DNA of 64,000 nt from Halorubrum trapanicum. Its GTDB lineage: Archaea; Halobacteriota; Halobacteria; Halobacteriales; Haloferacaceae. This document shows, piece after piece, positions 24,852 to 33,831 of the stretch (within the stretch, counting starts at the first letter, position 1; every line of letters starts with the position of its first letter). The stretch covers positions 186,001 to 250,000 of the forward strand of contig NZ_AP017569.1 of the NCBI RefSeq assembly GCF_002355655.1. The letters are read 5' to 3'. The notes under the pieces are model-generated. The model did not search any database. It was given only the letters and a program-made list of their open reading frames with translations, and was not told the DNA's origin. Made by a program: the position numbers and the translations under genes.

Positions 24852-26777
24852 CTATTTAAACCGGAACGTCTCTAGATTCTTCGGCGCGAACGTCCGCATG
24901 TTGTAGTCGTGGTACAGCGCGGACGAGAGGTCCTGAACGGAGCCCTCGTCGCCGTGGACGCAAAGCACCTTCTCCGGGCGCGGGTTCATCGTCTTCACGA
25001 AGTTCTCTAACCCCTGTCGGTCGGCGTGGCCGGAGAAGCCGTCGACGACCTCCGTGCCCATCTCCAGGGTGAGCGTGTCGCCGCGGCTCCCGCCGCCCCA
25101 GCCGTCGACCGGGATCTCGTCCCAGCCGTTCTGGATGCGGCGGCCGAGCGTCCCCTGCGCCTGGTAGCCGACGAACACGAGGTTCGAGTCCGGGTCGGGG
25201 CCGATGTGGCGGAGCCACGACATGATCGGCCCGCCCTCGATCATCCCGGAGGTGGAGACGATGATACATTGGTCGCCGTCGGCGACCTCCTGCCGCTCGT
25301 CCTCGCCGGCGTCGATGTGGTTGAACTGGTCGGCGAGGAACGGGTTCTCGTCCTCGTGGAAGATCCGGTCGCGGAGGTCGTCGCGGAGGTACTCGGGGTA
25401 GGTGGTGTGGATCGCGGTCGCCTCCCAGATCATCCCGTCGAGGTGGACGGGCATCTCGGGGATCTCGCCCTCGCGCATCGCCTCCTCCAGCACGAGCATG
25501 ATCTCCTGTGACCGCCCGACGGCGAAGGCGGGGATGACGACCTTCCCGCCCTGCTCGTACGTCTCGTTGATGACTTCCTTGAGCGCCTCCTCGGAGTCCT
25601 CCTGGTCGGTCTGGTAGTCGTTGCGGCCGCCGTAGGTGGACTCCAACACGAGCGTCTCGACGCGCGGGAAGTCGTTGACCGCGCCGTTGAACAGGCGGGT
25701 GTCCTCGTAGTGGATGTCGCCCGAGAACGCGACGTTGTAGAGGCCGTCGCCGATGTGGAAGTGGGTGACCGCGCTGCCGAGGATGTGGCCCGCGTTGTGG
25801 AACGTGAGCTTCACGTCCGGCGCGACGTCGGTCACGTCGCCGTACTCCAGCGGGATGGTGTGTTTGATCGCGTCGCGGACCTGCGCGGACTCGTAGGGGG
25901 GCGTCCGGCCGTCCTTCGCCGCGACGTCGAGGTAGTCGAGCGTGAGCAGGCCCATCAGGTCGCGGGTCGGCTCCGTCGTGTAAATCGGGCCGTCGTAGCC
26001 GTACTTGTACAGCAGCGGGACCAGCGCCGAGTGGTCGAGGTGGGCGTGGGTCAACACGACCGCGTCGAGGGTCGCCGCGCCCGCGCCGAGCGCCTCGGGG
26101 ACCTGGAGGTACGGCACCTCGCCCTCCGCGCCGGGCTTGTCGCCGCAGTCGATGAGGATCCGCGTCTCGGGCGTCGAGAGGATGAAGGCCGCGCGGCCGA
26201 CCTCGCGGCAGCAGCCGAGCGTCGTGATCCGGACCCACTCGTCGTCGGACATCTCCTCGCGGTGGATCTGTCGGCCGACGCGTTCGAGGATGTCGCGGCG
26301 CTCCTCGCGCTCGTTCTTCAGGAAGCCGCGGACGTTCGAGACGGTCGAGGACTCTATCGGCGGCGTCCGGACGACCTCGGGCGTCCAGCCGACCTCTTGG
26401 GTGATCTCGCGGAGCGTCGAGCCGCGGCGGCCGATCACCATCCCGGGCTTCTCGGCCTCGATGACCACCTCACCGGTGTCCTCGTGGAAGTCGAGGTCGG
26501 TCACGCCGGCCTCCTCCGGGATCACCTCGCGGACCTGGTCCTCGGCCCGCGCCGGCGGCGAGAGGGCGCTCGGGTCCGGGCGGACCGTGATCCGCTTGCG
26601 GAGCTTCGAGGCGAGCCGGCGGATCAGGTCGCCGTCGCCCGCGAACCGCTTCGGGTCGCGCGTGTACACGACCAGCTCCGGCCCCTCGTATTTCACGTCG
26701 GTGACCGTGATGTCGTTCGGAATCTCCTGTTCGATCTCGGATTTCAACGTATCGAGTTGCTTGTCGACTTGACTCAT
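24852..26777 (-). CDS. fttA: aCPSF1/FttA: KH-domain beta-CASP ribonuclease, transcription termination factor
   Basis: A 641-residue ribonuclease that cleaves nascent RNA at U-rich 3' ends and terminates archaeal transcription. Two N-terminal KH-type domains (residues 1-145, including EKPGMVIGRRGSTLREI) are followed by a metallo-beta-lactamase fold with THAHLDHSALVP near residue 242, and then the beta-CASP domain. The later metal sites FSGDIH, FSGHADRQGL near residue 585 and CVHGDEG near 610 are all present. The length is typical. Repeat element A lies 60 bases beyond its 3' end. Confidence 0.95.
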   Translation of the reverse strand: MSQVDKQLDTLKSEIEQEIPNDITVTDVKYEGPELVVYTRDPKRFAGDGDLIRRLASKLRKRITVRPDPSALSPPARAEDQVREVIPEEAGVTDLDFHEDTGEVVIEAEKPGMVIGRRGSTLREITQEVGWTPEVVRTPPIESSTVSNVRGFLKNEREERRDILERVGRQIHREEMSDDEWVRITTLGCCREVGRAAFILSTPETRILIDCGDKPGAEGEVPYLQVPEALGAGAATLDAVVLTHAHLDHSALVPLLYKYGYDGPIYTTEPTRDLMGLLTLDYLDVAAKDGRTPPYESAQVRDAIKHTIPLEYGDVTDVAPDVKLTFHNAGHILGSAVTHFHIGDGLYNVAFSGDIHYEDTRLFNGAVNDFPRVETLVLESTYGGRNDYQTDQEDSEEALKEVINETYEQGGKVVIPAFAVGRSQEIMLVLEEAMREGEIPEMPVHLDGMIWEATAIHTTYPEYLRDDLRDRIFHEDENPFLADQFNHIDAGEDERQEVADGDQCIIVSTSGMIEGGPIMSWLRHIGPDPDSNLVFVGYQAQGTLGRRIQNGWDEIPVDGWGGGSRGDTLTLEMGTEVVDGFSGHADRQGLENFVKTMNPRPEKVLCVHGDEGSVQDLSSALYHDYNMRTFAPKNLETFRFK

Positions 26778-27005
26778 ATCTCACTGCGGGTCGTCGGGGC
26801 CGTCGTCGTCGTCGAATCGCGTCGCGCGTCGCGCGGCGACTCGCCGCCGATCGATCGACCGTGACGGGGTAGGCATAGTGGAAGTACTGTCCGTACTGGT
26901 TCCGTACGCGGGAACAGCCAGCGAAAACCCGCTTGGATCGGACTACTGCCCCGCCGTTATAAAAGCCTTCGCAAAGGGCAAGCCGCAGGCGACACAATCC
27001 GGTCC
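26778..27005. promoter_or_regulatory. Divergent promoter region between fttA and the 27006 gene
   Basis: The 228 bases hold no gene. GTTATAAAAG at 26954-26963 is a good TATA-like box for the plus-strand gene starting at 27006. Three GTAC-containing repeats (GTACTG, GTACTG and GTACG) lie at 26885-26911 and could be an operator or the fttA promoter flank; their role is unknown. Confidence 0.4.
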
Positions 27006-27560
27006 ATGCGCGTCACGCCGCAGACGGTCCGCGACGAACACGCCTGGGTCCGCGACCGCGCCGACGTCGTCGTGCCGATACTCAACGACACCCGCGACCG
27101 CCTCGGCCGGCTCTTCGAGACGGACGTCGACTCGGTGGCGCCCGACGCGTACCGCCGCGAGGTCGACGCCGTCTTCGCCGACGGCGAGGTCGCGGTCAAC
27201 GTCGCGGCCTGCGTCGCGCTCCTGCGCGACCTCGACGTGGCGGGCGACTACCCCGGGTTCGTCGTCGACGAGGTCCTCGGCCGGGAGCTGGCCGCGACGA
27301 TAGCCGGCGGGCGTCCGCTCTCGCTGCTCGCGCAGGCGACGTTCCACGTCGCCGACCTCTACGTGGACCGGGATGCCACGGCCGAGGCCGACCGGGACGC
27401 GGCGGCCGACGCGGACCGGGCCGGCGCCGGCACCGCCGGCGCGGACGACCTCGACGCCGCGCTCGCGGCGGGGTTCCAGACGCGGCTGCCCGGATGGGAC
27501 TGGCGAGAGGGAGAGAGTCCGTTCGCGGTCGACGCGGTGGACCGGGGCGAGACCGAGTGA
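27006..27560 (+). CDS. Conserved haloarchaeal-type hypothetical protein
   Basis: A 184-residue soluble acidic protein. The first 115 residues look alpha-helical (MRVTPQTVRDEHAWVRDRADVVVPILNDTRDRLGRLFETDVD, then VNVAACVALLRDLDVAGDYPGFVVDEVLGRELAATIAGGRPLSLLAQATFHVADLYVD). A low-complexity Ala/Asp region (about 120-150) and a short conserved-looking end LPGWDWREGESPF follow. There is no signal peptide and no catalytic motif. I do not recognise the family. Confidence 0.6.
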   Translation: MRVTPQTVRDEHAWVRDRADVVVPILNDTRDRLGRLFETDVDSVAPDAYRREVDAVFADGEVAVNVAACVALLRDLDVAGDYPGFVVDEVLGRELAATIAGGRPLSLLAQATFHVADLYVDRDATAEADRDAAADADRAGAGTAGADDLDAALAAGFQTRLPGWDWREGESPFAVDAVDRGETE

Positions 27561-27575
27561 ACGGGCGTCGGCCGC

Positions 27576-28442
27576 CTACGAGGTGAAGTTCCGAACGAGC
27601 CCGTACGCCTTGTCTAGCAGCGCGTCGGGGAGGAACCGCGCGAGGACGCCGACCCGCGCGACGGGGCCCGGCTGGACCCGCGCCGGGGGCTGGGTCGCGC
27701 TCGCGGCGTCGTAGATGGCGTTCGCGACGAGCTCCGGCTCGACCGCGCCGGGGCCGTCGCCGCCGATCAGCTTCGCGTCCTCGAAGGTCGCGTAGAACTC
27801 GTCGTAGGCGTCGGTCCGATCGATCCCCTCGCGCTCGTCGGGGTCGGCCTCCCGCTCCGCGCGCTTCGAGAAGTTCGTCTTCACGGGGCCGGGTTCGACG
27901 ACGACCACGTCGATTCCGAGGTCCGCGACCTCGTTGCGGAGCGCGTCCGACATCGCCTCCAGCGCGAACTTCGACCCGCTGTACACGCCGCCGCCGGGCA
28001 TCGACACCCGCCCCGCGACCGAGGAGACGTTCACGATGGTCCCGTCGCGCTCGCGGCGCATCGCGGGCAGGACCGCCCGAATGAGTCGGTGGGGCCCGTA
28101 CACGTTCACGTCGAACTGGTCGTGGACGCGGTCCGTGGTGACGTCCTCGATCGGCCCGAACTGCCCGTAGCCGGCGTTGTTGATCAGCGCGTCGATCGCG
28201 CCCTCCTCGTCTAGGACCCGCTCGACGACGCGGTCGACGTCGTCCTGATCGGTGACGTCGAGCGTGGCGAGCTCGCAGCCCGCCTCGCCGAGCGCCTCGA
28301 CGTCCGCGGGGTTCCGCGCGGTGGCGTACACGGTCCATCCCTCGTCGAGGAACGCGTGCGCCGCGGCGCGACCGATGCCCGAGGAACAGCCGGTGATGAG
28401 TGCCGTCTTCTGCACGCCTCTCCGGTCGCTCTCCGAGGGCAT
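27576..28442 (-). CDS. Short-chain dehydrogenase/reductase (SDR) family oxidoreductase
   Basis: A 288-residue classical SDR with a Rossmann fold. It has the cofactor motif TGCSSGIGRA near residue 17, NNAGYG near residue 87, the active-site Ser in VSSVAGRVSMPGG, and the YSGSK pair near residue 155. The hydrophobic C-terminus (VGVLARFLPDALLDKAYGLVRNF) suggests a lipid-like or membrane-associated substrate. The substrate is not predictable. It converges with the 27006 gene. Confidence 0.88.
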   Translation of the reverse strand: MPSESDRRGVQKTALITGCSSGIGRAAAHAFLDEGWTVYATARNPADVEALGEAGCELATLDVTDQDDVDRVVERVLDEEGAIDALINNAGYGQFGPIEDVTTDRVHDQFDVNVYGPHRLIRAVLPAMRRERDGTIVNVSSVAGRVSMPGGGVYSGSKFALEAMSDALRNEVADLGIDVVVVEPGPVKTNFSKRAEREADPDEREGIDRTDAYDEFYATFEDAKLIGGDGPGAVEPELVANAIYDAASATQPPARVQPGPVARVGVLARFLPDALLDKAYGLVRNFTS

Positions 28443-28544
28443 AACTCTCCCGACCGAAGCGTCGAAAAGGGGACGACCCGGCCGTCGCGGCCGCGTCCGC
28501 GTCGACGTGGCGTTCGCAGCACGGCACGCTGCGGCGACGACGAC

Positions 28545-29351
28545 TTACTCCTCGTCGGTGTCGCCGTCCGCCGCGTCCTCGCCGTCAGCCGCGTCCTCGC
28601 CGTCCGCCGCGTCCTCGTCGCTCGCGAGCAGGTCGCGCTCGGCGAGGATCGCCTCGATCTCGTCGGTCGACCGCTCCGCGTACTCGGGGTCGTCGACGGT
28701 GATCGTGGCGACGCCGACGCCGTCGGGGGTCAGCTCGCCGTCGTTCGACTGCGCGAGGGTGTCGAGCGCGAGCCCGATCGCCTCCTCGGTCGAGATCCCC
28801 TCCTCGTACTCCGTCTCGAGGTAGTCGCGGAGGTCGCTGCGGTCCGAGCCGATGGAGAGCGCCTGCCACTCGTAGGGGGTCCCCGAGGGGTCGGTCTCGA
28901 ACAGGCGCGGCTCGCCGTTCTCGATGCCGCCGACGATGAGCGCGACGCCGAACGGGCGCGCGCCGCCGACCTGCGTGTACTGCTGGATGTGGTCGGTGAT
29001 GTTCTTCGTCAGCGTCTCGATGCCGACGGGCTCGCCGTACCGGAGCTGGTTCACCTGCGCCTGCCGGCGCGCGAAGTCGATGAGCTGGCGGGCGTCGGCG
29101 ACGTGGCCCGCGCTCGCGACGCCGACGTGGTCGTCGGCCTTGTGGAGCTTCTCGATGCTCTCCGGCTCCATGAGGGGGGAGCGGGCGCGCTTGTCGGCCG
29201 CGAGGACGACCCCGTCCTCGGCGCGGATCCCGACGCTCGCCGTCCCTCGTTTCACCGCCTCCCGGGCGTACTCGACCTGGTAGAGTCGGCCGTCCGGAGA
29301 GAAGATTGTGATGCCGCGGTCGTACGCCTGCTGTTGGGATTGTCCCTGCAT
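28545..29351 (-). CDS. psmA: 20S proteasome alpha subunit
   Basis: A 268-residue alpha-ring subunit of the archaeal proteasome, which gates entry of proteins into the chamber. The N-terminal gate motif YDRGITIFSPDGRLYQVEYAREAVKRG and the lysine of ADKR are typical. No catalytic Thr is expected or seen. ATG 29351 (MQGQSQQQAYDRG) is the family start. The C-terminus is an extra acidic tail with three EDAADG repeats encoded by near-identical 18-base units (28560-28615). It is the last gene of the RNase P-proteasome operon, 4 bases after rnp2. Confidence 0.95.
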   Translation of the reverse strand: MQGQSQQQAYDRGITIFSPDGRLYQVEYAREAVKRGTASVGIRAEDGVVLAADKRARSPLMEPESIEKLHKADDHVGVASAGHVADARQLIDFARRQAQVNQLRYGEPVGIETLTKNITDHIQQYTQVGGARPFGVALIVGGIENGEPRLFETDPSGTPYEWQALSIGSDRSDLRDYLETEYEEGISTEEAIGLALDTLAQSNDGELTPDGVGVATITVDDPEYAERSTDEIEAILAERDLLASDEDAADGEDAADGEDAADGDTDEE

Positions 29352-29355
29352 GATA

Positions 29356-29835
29356 TCACTCGGTGTCGAACGCCGTCGCGCCGACGCGACCCGACTCGGT
29401 CCGCACGTCGCGCGCGTCTCCGCGCACGGTCGCGGCCCGCTCGGCGCCCTCGAACGCGACGTCTCGCTGTGTCGAACTGGCGGTCGCGCGACCCATATAT
29501 CTTTCCTCACAGGCACGTACCGTCCCCGAAATCCCCCTAACGAGGATTCCGACCGGCTCGCCGTCGACCTCGCTCACGCAGGCGATCGCGGCGCGCGCCT
29601 CGGCGACGTGGCCGTGTCTGACGCGGACGACGGCCTCGCCGGTCCCGTCCGCGTGCGCGAACGACAGCAGCGTGAGGTCGGCGTCGGCGCTGCCGGCGTC
29701 GCCGAGGAGGTTGCCGGCGCTGTACCACAGCGCGCGCTGGAACGCCCGCCGGCCAATCTCGGCGTCCGCCCACGACTCGATCCCGACCGCGAGGTAGCGC
29801 CACCGCGGCCGGAGGTGTTTGGGGAGGTGCTTCAC
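29356..29835 (-). CDS. rnp2: Ribonuclease P protein component 2 (Pop5)
   Basis: A 159-residue Rpp14/Pop5 family protein, a subunit of RNase P that helps position the RNA for tRNA 5'-end maturation. MKHLPKHLRPRWRYLAVGIES at the N-terminus and the later RVRHGHVAEARAAIACVSEVDGEPVGILVRGISGT are characteristic. It starts at GTG 29835, ten bases after the methyltransferase gene. The C-terminal 35 residues are a low-conservation tail. Confidence 0.9.
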   Translation of the reverse strand: MKHLPKHLRPRWRYLAVGIESWADAEIGRRAFQRALWYSAGNLLGDAGSADADLTLLSFAHADGTGEAVVRVRHGHVAEARAAIACVSEVDGEPVGILVRGISGTVRACEERYMGRATASSTQRDVAFEGAERAATVRGDARDVRTESGRVGATAFDTE

Positions 29836-29845
29836 TGCGAACTCC

Positions 29846-30469
29846 TCACGCCGGGAGCTCCCGGATCCGCTCCGCGACGATCACCGCCACCTGGTCGTGG
29901 ACGCGCTCGACGGCGGTCACCGCGAACCCCTCGTCGGTGAACGCCTCGACCAGCGTGCCGACGGTCGCCGGGTCGTCCACCTCGGGGCTGTAGAACGGCT
30001 CCTCGGGGTCGGGCTCCTCGAAGAACGCCACGTCGCCGAGGACGATCCGCCGCGCGCCCGTCTCGGCCATCACACTGATCGCCTCGCGCTTCTCGTCGTC
30101 CGCGAGGTGGTGGAGCGCGAAGTTCGAGGTGACGATATCGACCCGCTGGTCCGCGTCGAGGCCGGGATCGCGGAACTCGCCGTACGCGAACTCGACGTCG
30201 TCGAGCCCGCGCTCGGCCGCCTTCTCGCGCCCCTCCTCCATCATCCCCTCGCTAACGTCTCGCGCGAGGACGCGCTCGGCATTTCCGGCGACCTCCAGCG
30301 CGATGGCGCCCGTCCCGGCGCCCAAGTCGAGGACGACGTCGTCCGCCTCGGGCGCGGCGTGCTCGATCACGAGGCTCGCGCAGGCGTGGTACTCGTCGCT
30401 CTTCGAGTCGTCGTACGCGGCCGCCTTCTCGGAGAACCGCTCGGCGTGTTCAGCAACCGTCTTCTTCAT
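29846..30469 (-). CDS. Class I SAM-dependent methyltransferase
   Basis: About 207 residues with the Rossmann-like SAM site VVLDLGAGTGAIALEVA near residue 47, the acidic residue ARDVSEGMM, and the post-II motif DIVTSNFALHHL near residue 112. It overlaps the 3' end of rnp3 and lies ten bases before rnp2, so it is embedded between two RNase P genes. That suggests an RNA or translation-related target, but the sequence alone does not prove it. GTG 30478 is an alternative start. Confidence 0.85.
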   Translation of the reverse strand: MKKTVAEHAERFSEKAAAYDDSKSDEYHACASLVIEHAAPEADDVVLDLGAGTGAIALEVAGNAERVLARDVSEGMMEEGREKAAERGLDDVEFAYGEFRDPGLDADQRVDIVTSNFALHHLADDEKREAISVMAETGARRIVLGDVAFFEEPDPEEPFYSPEVDDPATVGTLVEAFTDEGFAVTAVERVHDQVAVIVAERIRELPA

Positions 30470-31220
30470 GCCTACCACGTCGGACCCCCGGCTCTATGAA
30501 GCCCTCGGAGCGGCGCTCCCGGTTGCGCTCGACGAGGTCGCCCCACGCCCGAAGCCCCTCGCGGACGGCTTCCGGGTCGAACCCGATCGCCTCGCCGACC
30601 GCGACGAGCTCGCGCGGCGCCCGGAGTTCGAGGTGCGAGCGCGCGTTCGCGCTCACGACGTACGGCGCGTCGTAGTGGTCGACGATCTCGCGGAGCTTCC
30701 GGAGGTCCGCGAGCGCCCGGACGCGCTTCCCGCCCGTCTCGCGCAGCGCCGGCCCGAAGTCGAACTCGACGTGGACCCCGTTGTCGCGCGCCGCCTTCGC
30801 GAGGACGTGGTTGACGTCGCCGCCGCCCGTCATCGGGCGGACGAGGGCGTCGACGCGCGCCTGCTCGACCGCGAACCGGTTCAGGGCGTCGTCGCCCCCG
30901 ACGACGCAGACCACGGTCCGGTCGGACCGGTAGTTCCCGACCGCGCCCGACGCGCTCGTCGGGTCGTCGGCGTCGATCTCGACCGCGTCGACGACGTCGA
31001 TCCCGTACTCCTGGCGGAGCGCGTCCGGGTCGCGGACGGGGCTCTCGTCGCGGTCCGCCGCGGCCGAGCCGCCGTCGCCGGGTCCACCGCCGCCATCGAC
31101 CGGATCCAGCGCGTCGCGCGACCGCACCACGATCCCGTCGTAGCCGTGCCGAGCCGCGGTCGCGGCGTGGCGCGCGGCGGTCGCCTCCCCGTCGGGGTAG
31201 GCGTGAACGGCCTCGTACAT
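30450..31220 (-). CDS. rnp3: Ribonuclease P protein component 3 (Rpp30)
   Basis: A 256-residue TIM-barrel (PHP-like) subunit of RNase P, partner of Pop5. MYEAVHAYPDGEATAARHAATAARHGYDGIVVRS, then VDAVEIDADD, the VVGGDDALNRFAVEQARVDAL segment, HVEFDFGPAL, and YVVSANARSHLELRAPREL fit the family. A Gly/Asp insertion of about 20 residues (around 42-62) is extra. It overlaps the next gene by about 20 bases and heads the rnp3-methyltransferase-rnp2-psmA operon. Confidence 0.9.
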   Translation of the reverse strand: MYEAVHAYPDGEATAARHAATAARHGYDGIVVRSRDALDPVDGGGGPGDGGSAAADRDESPVRDPDALRQEYGIDVVDAVEIDADDPTSASGAVGNYRSDRTVVCVVGGDDALNRFAVEQARVDALVRPMTGGGDVNHVLAKAARDNGVHVEFDFGPALRETGGKRVRALADLRKLREIVDHYDAPYVVSANARSHLELRAPRELVAVGEAIGFDPEAVREGLRAWGDLVERNRERRSEGFIEPGVRRGRHEEDGC

Positions 31221-31286
31221 GGCCGCTCGTTTCGCGGCCGGGCGTATCGGCGTTGCGCTTTCGCCGCCGACCGCGCCTCGCCCGGA

Positions 31287-32153
31287 TCAGTCTTCCCCCG
31301 CGGTTTCCTCCGTCTGCTTCCACTCCCGGCGCGGGTCCTCGCCCGTGAACCACGTCGCGATTCCGTCCGGATCGTCTTCGCGGAAGGCCCGCCGTCGACT
31401 CCACTCGACGAGCGTCTTCGCGAGCGTGATCGGCACGAGGAACGGAAGCAGGACGGCCTGCGGTCCGACGGCCGCCGCGACCGCGTCGAGCGTCCCGGCG
31501 CCGACGAGTCCCTGAACCACGAGCAGCGCCACCGCGACGGCGGGCACGGAGAACAGTCCGATGACGAGGTAGAAGAGGACGACCCGCTGGGCGGCTTCGA
31601 CGACCATGTACGGCGACTGCTCCTCGTAGGCCCGCTCCGCGAAGAACTCGCGGCGCACCTCCGCGATCTGTGCGAGACAGACGCCGAGGGCCGCGACCCC
31701 GACGCTCGGAGTCGCGTACGAGAGAATGTCGCCGCCGACCCACGCGAGGGGGAACGCGACGAAGTAGAAGACGCCGAGCGACCGGACGACGACGCTCGCG
31801 TTCCGACGGTACACGGGCGGGAGCCACGAGGCGAGGTGGATCGGCTCGGGCGTCGTTTCCCACCGCTCCTCGTCGAGTTCGGTGTCCTCGGAGTAGCCGA
31901 TGACGTAGAACGCGCGGTCGTCCAGGTCGATCGGTCGCTCGGCGAACAGCGCGGCGGCGCTGTACGCCAACACCATCGCGACCACCTCGATCCAGTACAC
32001 CGCGAGCAGTTCGCCGACCCGCCAGTCGAACGCGACGACGCCGGCGAGCGGGAGGAGGTTCGTCGCGAGCACGAGCGCGAGCGCCCCGCGACCGGTGGGG
32101 TCCAGCGGGTGCGACGGGCCGCGACCGACCTCGGGCGGTCCATCGGAGGGCAT
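31287..32153 (-). CDS. DUF6498-type integral membrane protein
   Basis: A 288-residue protein with about six or seven hydrophobic helices. Signatures that I associate with haloarchaeal DUF6498 proteins include ALALVLATNLLPLAGVVAFDW and LLAVYWIEVVAMVLAYS. A soluble loop follows (residues 75-125), and the C-terminus is a charged cytoplasmic tail. Function is unknown. The minus-strand box TTTATG at 32179-32184 lies 26-31 bases before the ATG. Confidence 0.75.
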   Translation of the reverse strand: MPSDGPPEVGRGPSHPLDPTGRGALALVLATNLLPLAGVVAFDWRVGELLAVYWIEVVAMVLAYSAAALFAERPIDLDDRAFYVIGYSEDTELDEERWETTPEPIHLASWLPPVYRRNASVVVRSLGVFYFVAFPLAWVGGDILSYATPSVGVAALGVCLAQIAEVRREFFAERAYEEQSPYMVVEAAQRVVLFYLVIGLFSVPAVAVALLVVQGLVGAGTLDAVAAAVGPQAVLLPFLVPITLAKTLVEWSRRRAFREDDPDGIATWFTGEDPRREWKQTEETAGED

Positions 32154-32202
32154 CGTCTCGTCTCCCGGCCGCGTCGAACATAAACCTCGCTACCCGACGA
32201 CC

Positions 32203-32209
32203 TTTTTGT
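32203..32209 (+). promoter_or_regulatory. TATA-like box of the DUF357 gene
   Basis: TTTTTGT lies 23-29 bases before the ATG at 32232, in the short divergent gap shared with the DUF6498 gene. Confidence 0.45.
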
Positions 32210-32231
32210 TCGCTCGCGGGAACCACGTCGC

Positions 32232-32516
32232 ATGCCCGCCGACCTTGCGGAGAAGACGGACCGCTACGAGCGGATGCTCGCGGACGCGCTCGCCGTCGCG
32301 GAGCCGCGTCCCCCGGCCGACACGCCGCTCGGCGAGGCCGCCGCCGACGTGACCGAGATGGCCGAGTCGTACCTCGACGACGGCCGGCACTTCCGCGACG
32401 ACGGCGACCCGGTGAACGCGCTCGCCTCGTACTCGTACGGCTACGGCTGGCTCGACGCCGGCGTCAGGCTCGGGCTGTTCGCGGTGCCCGACGACACCGA
32501 GCTGTTCACCACGTGA
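32232..32516 (+). CDS. DUF357 domain protein
   Basis: A 94-residue, entirely helical cytoplasmic protein: LAEKTDRYERMLADALAVAE, then MAESYLDDGRHFRDDGDPVNALASYSYGYGWLDAGVRLGLF. The YLDDGRHF and NALASYSYGYGWLDAG stretch is the hallmark of the archaeal DUF357 family, whose biochemical role is unknown. It is a stand-alone gene ahead of an M20 peptidase with its own promoter. Confidence 0.85.
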   Translation: MPADLAEKTDRYERMLADALAVAEPRPPADTPLGEAAADVTEMAESYLDDGRHFRDDGDPVNALASYSYGYGWLDAGVRLGLFAVPDDTELFTT

Positions 32517-32566
32517 GGCGGGTCGCCCGCCGCCGCGGTCGTTCCTGTCGACCTCCGAGGGACGCG

Positions 32567-32572
32567 CTTAAG
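32567..32572 (+). promoter_or_regulatory. TATA-like box of the M20 peptidase gene
   Basis: CTTAAG lies 24-29 bases before the ATG at 32596. It favours that start over GTG 32575, which overlaps the box region. Confidence 0.45.
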
Positions 32573-32595
32573 CGGTGACGGCCGCCACTGGCGTC

Positions 32596-33714
32596 ATGGA
32601 CGAACTCGCGGACCTGACCGAGCGGCTCGTCTCCATCCCCTCCCACGAGGACGAGACGGCCGCGGGCGACGCGATCGAGGAGTGGCTGCGCGCGGAGACG
32701 GACGCGACGGTCGAGCGCGACGACGCCGGCAACGTCCTCGCGTTCGCGGGCGCGACCGACGACCCGGACGCCGACTCGCTCGCCCTCGTCGGCCACCACG
32801 ACGTGGTGCCCCCGGCGCCCGAGCAGACGACCGGCGAGGGCCTCGACGGCGAGTACGTCGTCGAGCGGCGCGACGGCCGGATCTACGGCCGCGGGACCGC
32901 CGACATGAAGGGCTCGGTCGCGGCCGCAATGTGCGCCTTCCGCGACGCGACGCCGCCCGCGGGCCGGGAGCTGATCTTCGCGTCGTTCGTCGGCGAGGAG
33001 GTCGGCGGCGAGGGGGCGCGACACGCGATCGACGCCGGGTTCGCGCCGGACCGAGCGGTCGTCGCGGAGGGCTCGACGAACTACTCGAAGCCGGGCGTCA
33101 CGGACGTCGTCGTCGCGCACCGCGGGCGCCGCGGGTCGCGGCTCGTGGCCCGTGGGGAGGCCGCGCACGCGTCGGAGCCGGAGGCGGGCGAGAACGCGAT
33201 CTACCGCGCCTGCGACGCGATCGACGCGGTCCGCGACCTCGACGTCCCGGACGCGACGGTCCTCGGGAACGAGGTGTCGGGGTCGCTCGCGGTCACGATC
33301 GTCGACGGGGGCGAGACGTGGAACGTCATCCCGGAGCGCTGCGAGGCGACGGTCGACGAGCGCACGGTTCCCGGCGGCCGCGCCGACCTCGCGGGCGTCG
33401 CCGACGCGACGCCGGGCGTCGAGCTCGTCGTCGACCAGGACCTCCCGCCGATGGCCTGCGGCGACGCGGCGTTCGCCGACGCCGCGCTCGACGCCGCTCG
33501 CGCGGTCCACGACGAGCGCGGCCTCGACGCGCCCGAACACGTCACGAAGCCGCACGCGACCGACGCGGGGTGGCTGGCGCAGGCGGGCACCGAGTGCCTG
33601 GTCTGCGGCGCCTCCGAGCCCGGCGAGGCGCACACCGACACCGAGAGCGCGAGCCTCGATGTCCTCGACCGCTGTTACCGGATTTATACTGGGATCGCTG
33701 AGCGGGAACGGTAG
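32596..33714 (+). CDS. M20-family zinc metallopeptidase / deacylase (ArgE/DapE type)
   Basis: About 372 residues of a two-zinc hydrolase that removes N-terminal acyl groups or cleaves small peptides. The metal ligands appear in LVGHHDVVP near residue 71, GRGTADMKG near residue 100, and the catalytic Glu pair in SFVGEEVGGEG near residue 133. A lid (dimerisation) domain follows at about 170-285. A late His lies in ASEPGEAHTDTESA. The family covers desuccinylases, aminoacylases and carboxypeptidases, so the substrate is open. Confidence 0.88.
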   Translation: MDELADLTERLVSIPSHEDETAAGDAIEEWLRAETDATVERDDAGNVLAFAGATDDPDADSLALVGHHDVVPPAPEQTTGEGLDGEYVVERRDGRIYGRGTADMKGSVAAAMCAFRDATPPAGRELIFASFVGEEVGGEGARHAIDAGFAPDRAVVAEGSTNYSKPGVTDVVVAHRGRRGSRLVARGEAAHASEPEAGENAIYRACDAIDAVRDLDVPDATVLGNEVSGSLAVTIVDGGETWNVIPERCEATVDERTVPGGRADLAGVADATPGVELVVDQDLPPMACGDAAFADAALDAARAVHDERGLDAPEHVTKPHATDAGWLAQAGTECLVCGASEPGEAHTDTESASLDVLDRCYRIYTGIAERER

Positions 33715-33799
33715 CAGACGGAAGTTGGGTCCCTGCGCGCGCAGCGCGGCGGTCAAGCGACGGTTGGCGGCCGCCTCGCCCGACCCCGTATGGAAGGGG

Positions 33800-33806
33800 T
33801 TTTATG
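33800..33806 (+). promoter_or_regulatory. TATA-like box of the L39e-L31e-IF-6 operon
   Basis: TTTTATG lies 26-32 bases before the ATG at 33832. The 117-base gap after the M20 gene holds no other feature. Confidence 0.5.
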
Positions 33807-33831
33807 CGCTCCGCGGAAAGTGTGCGCCACT

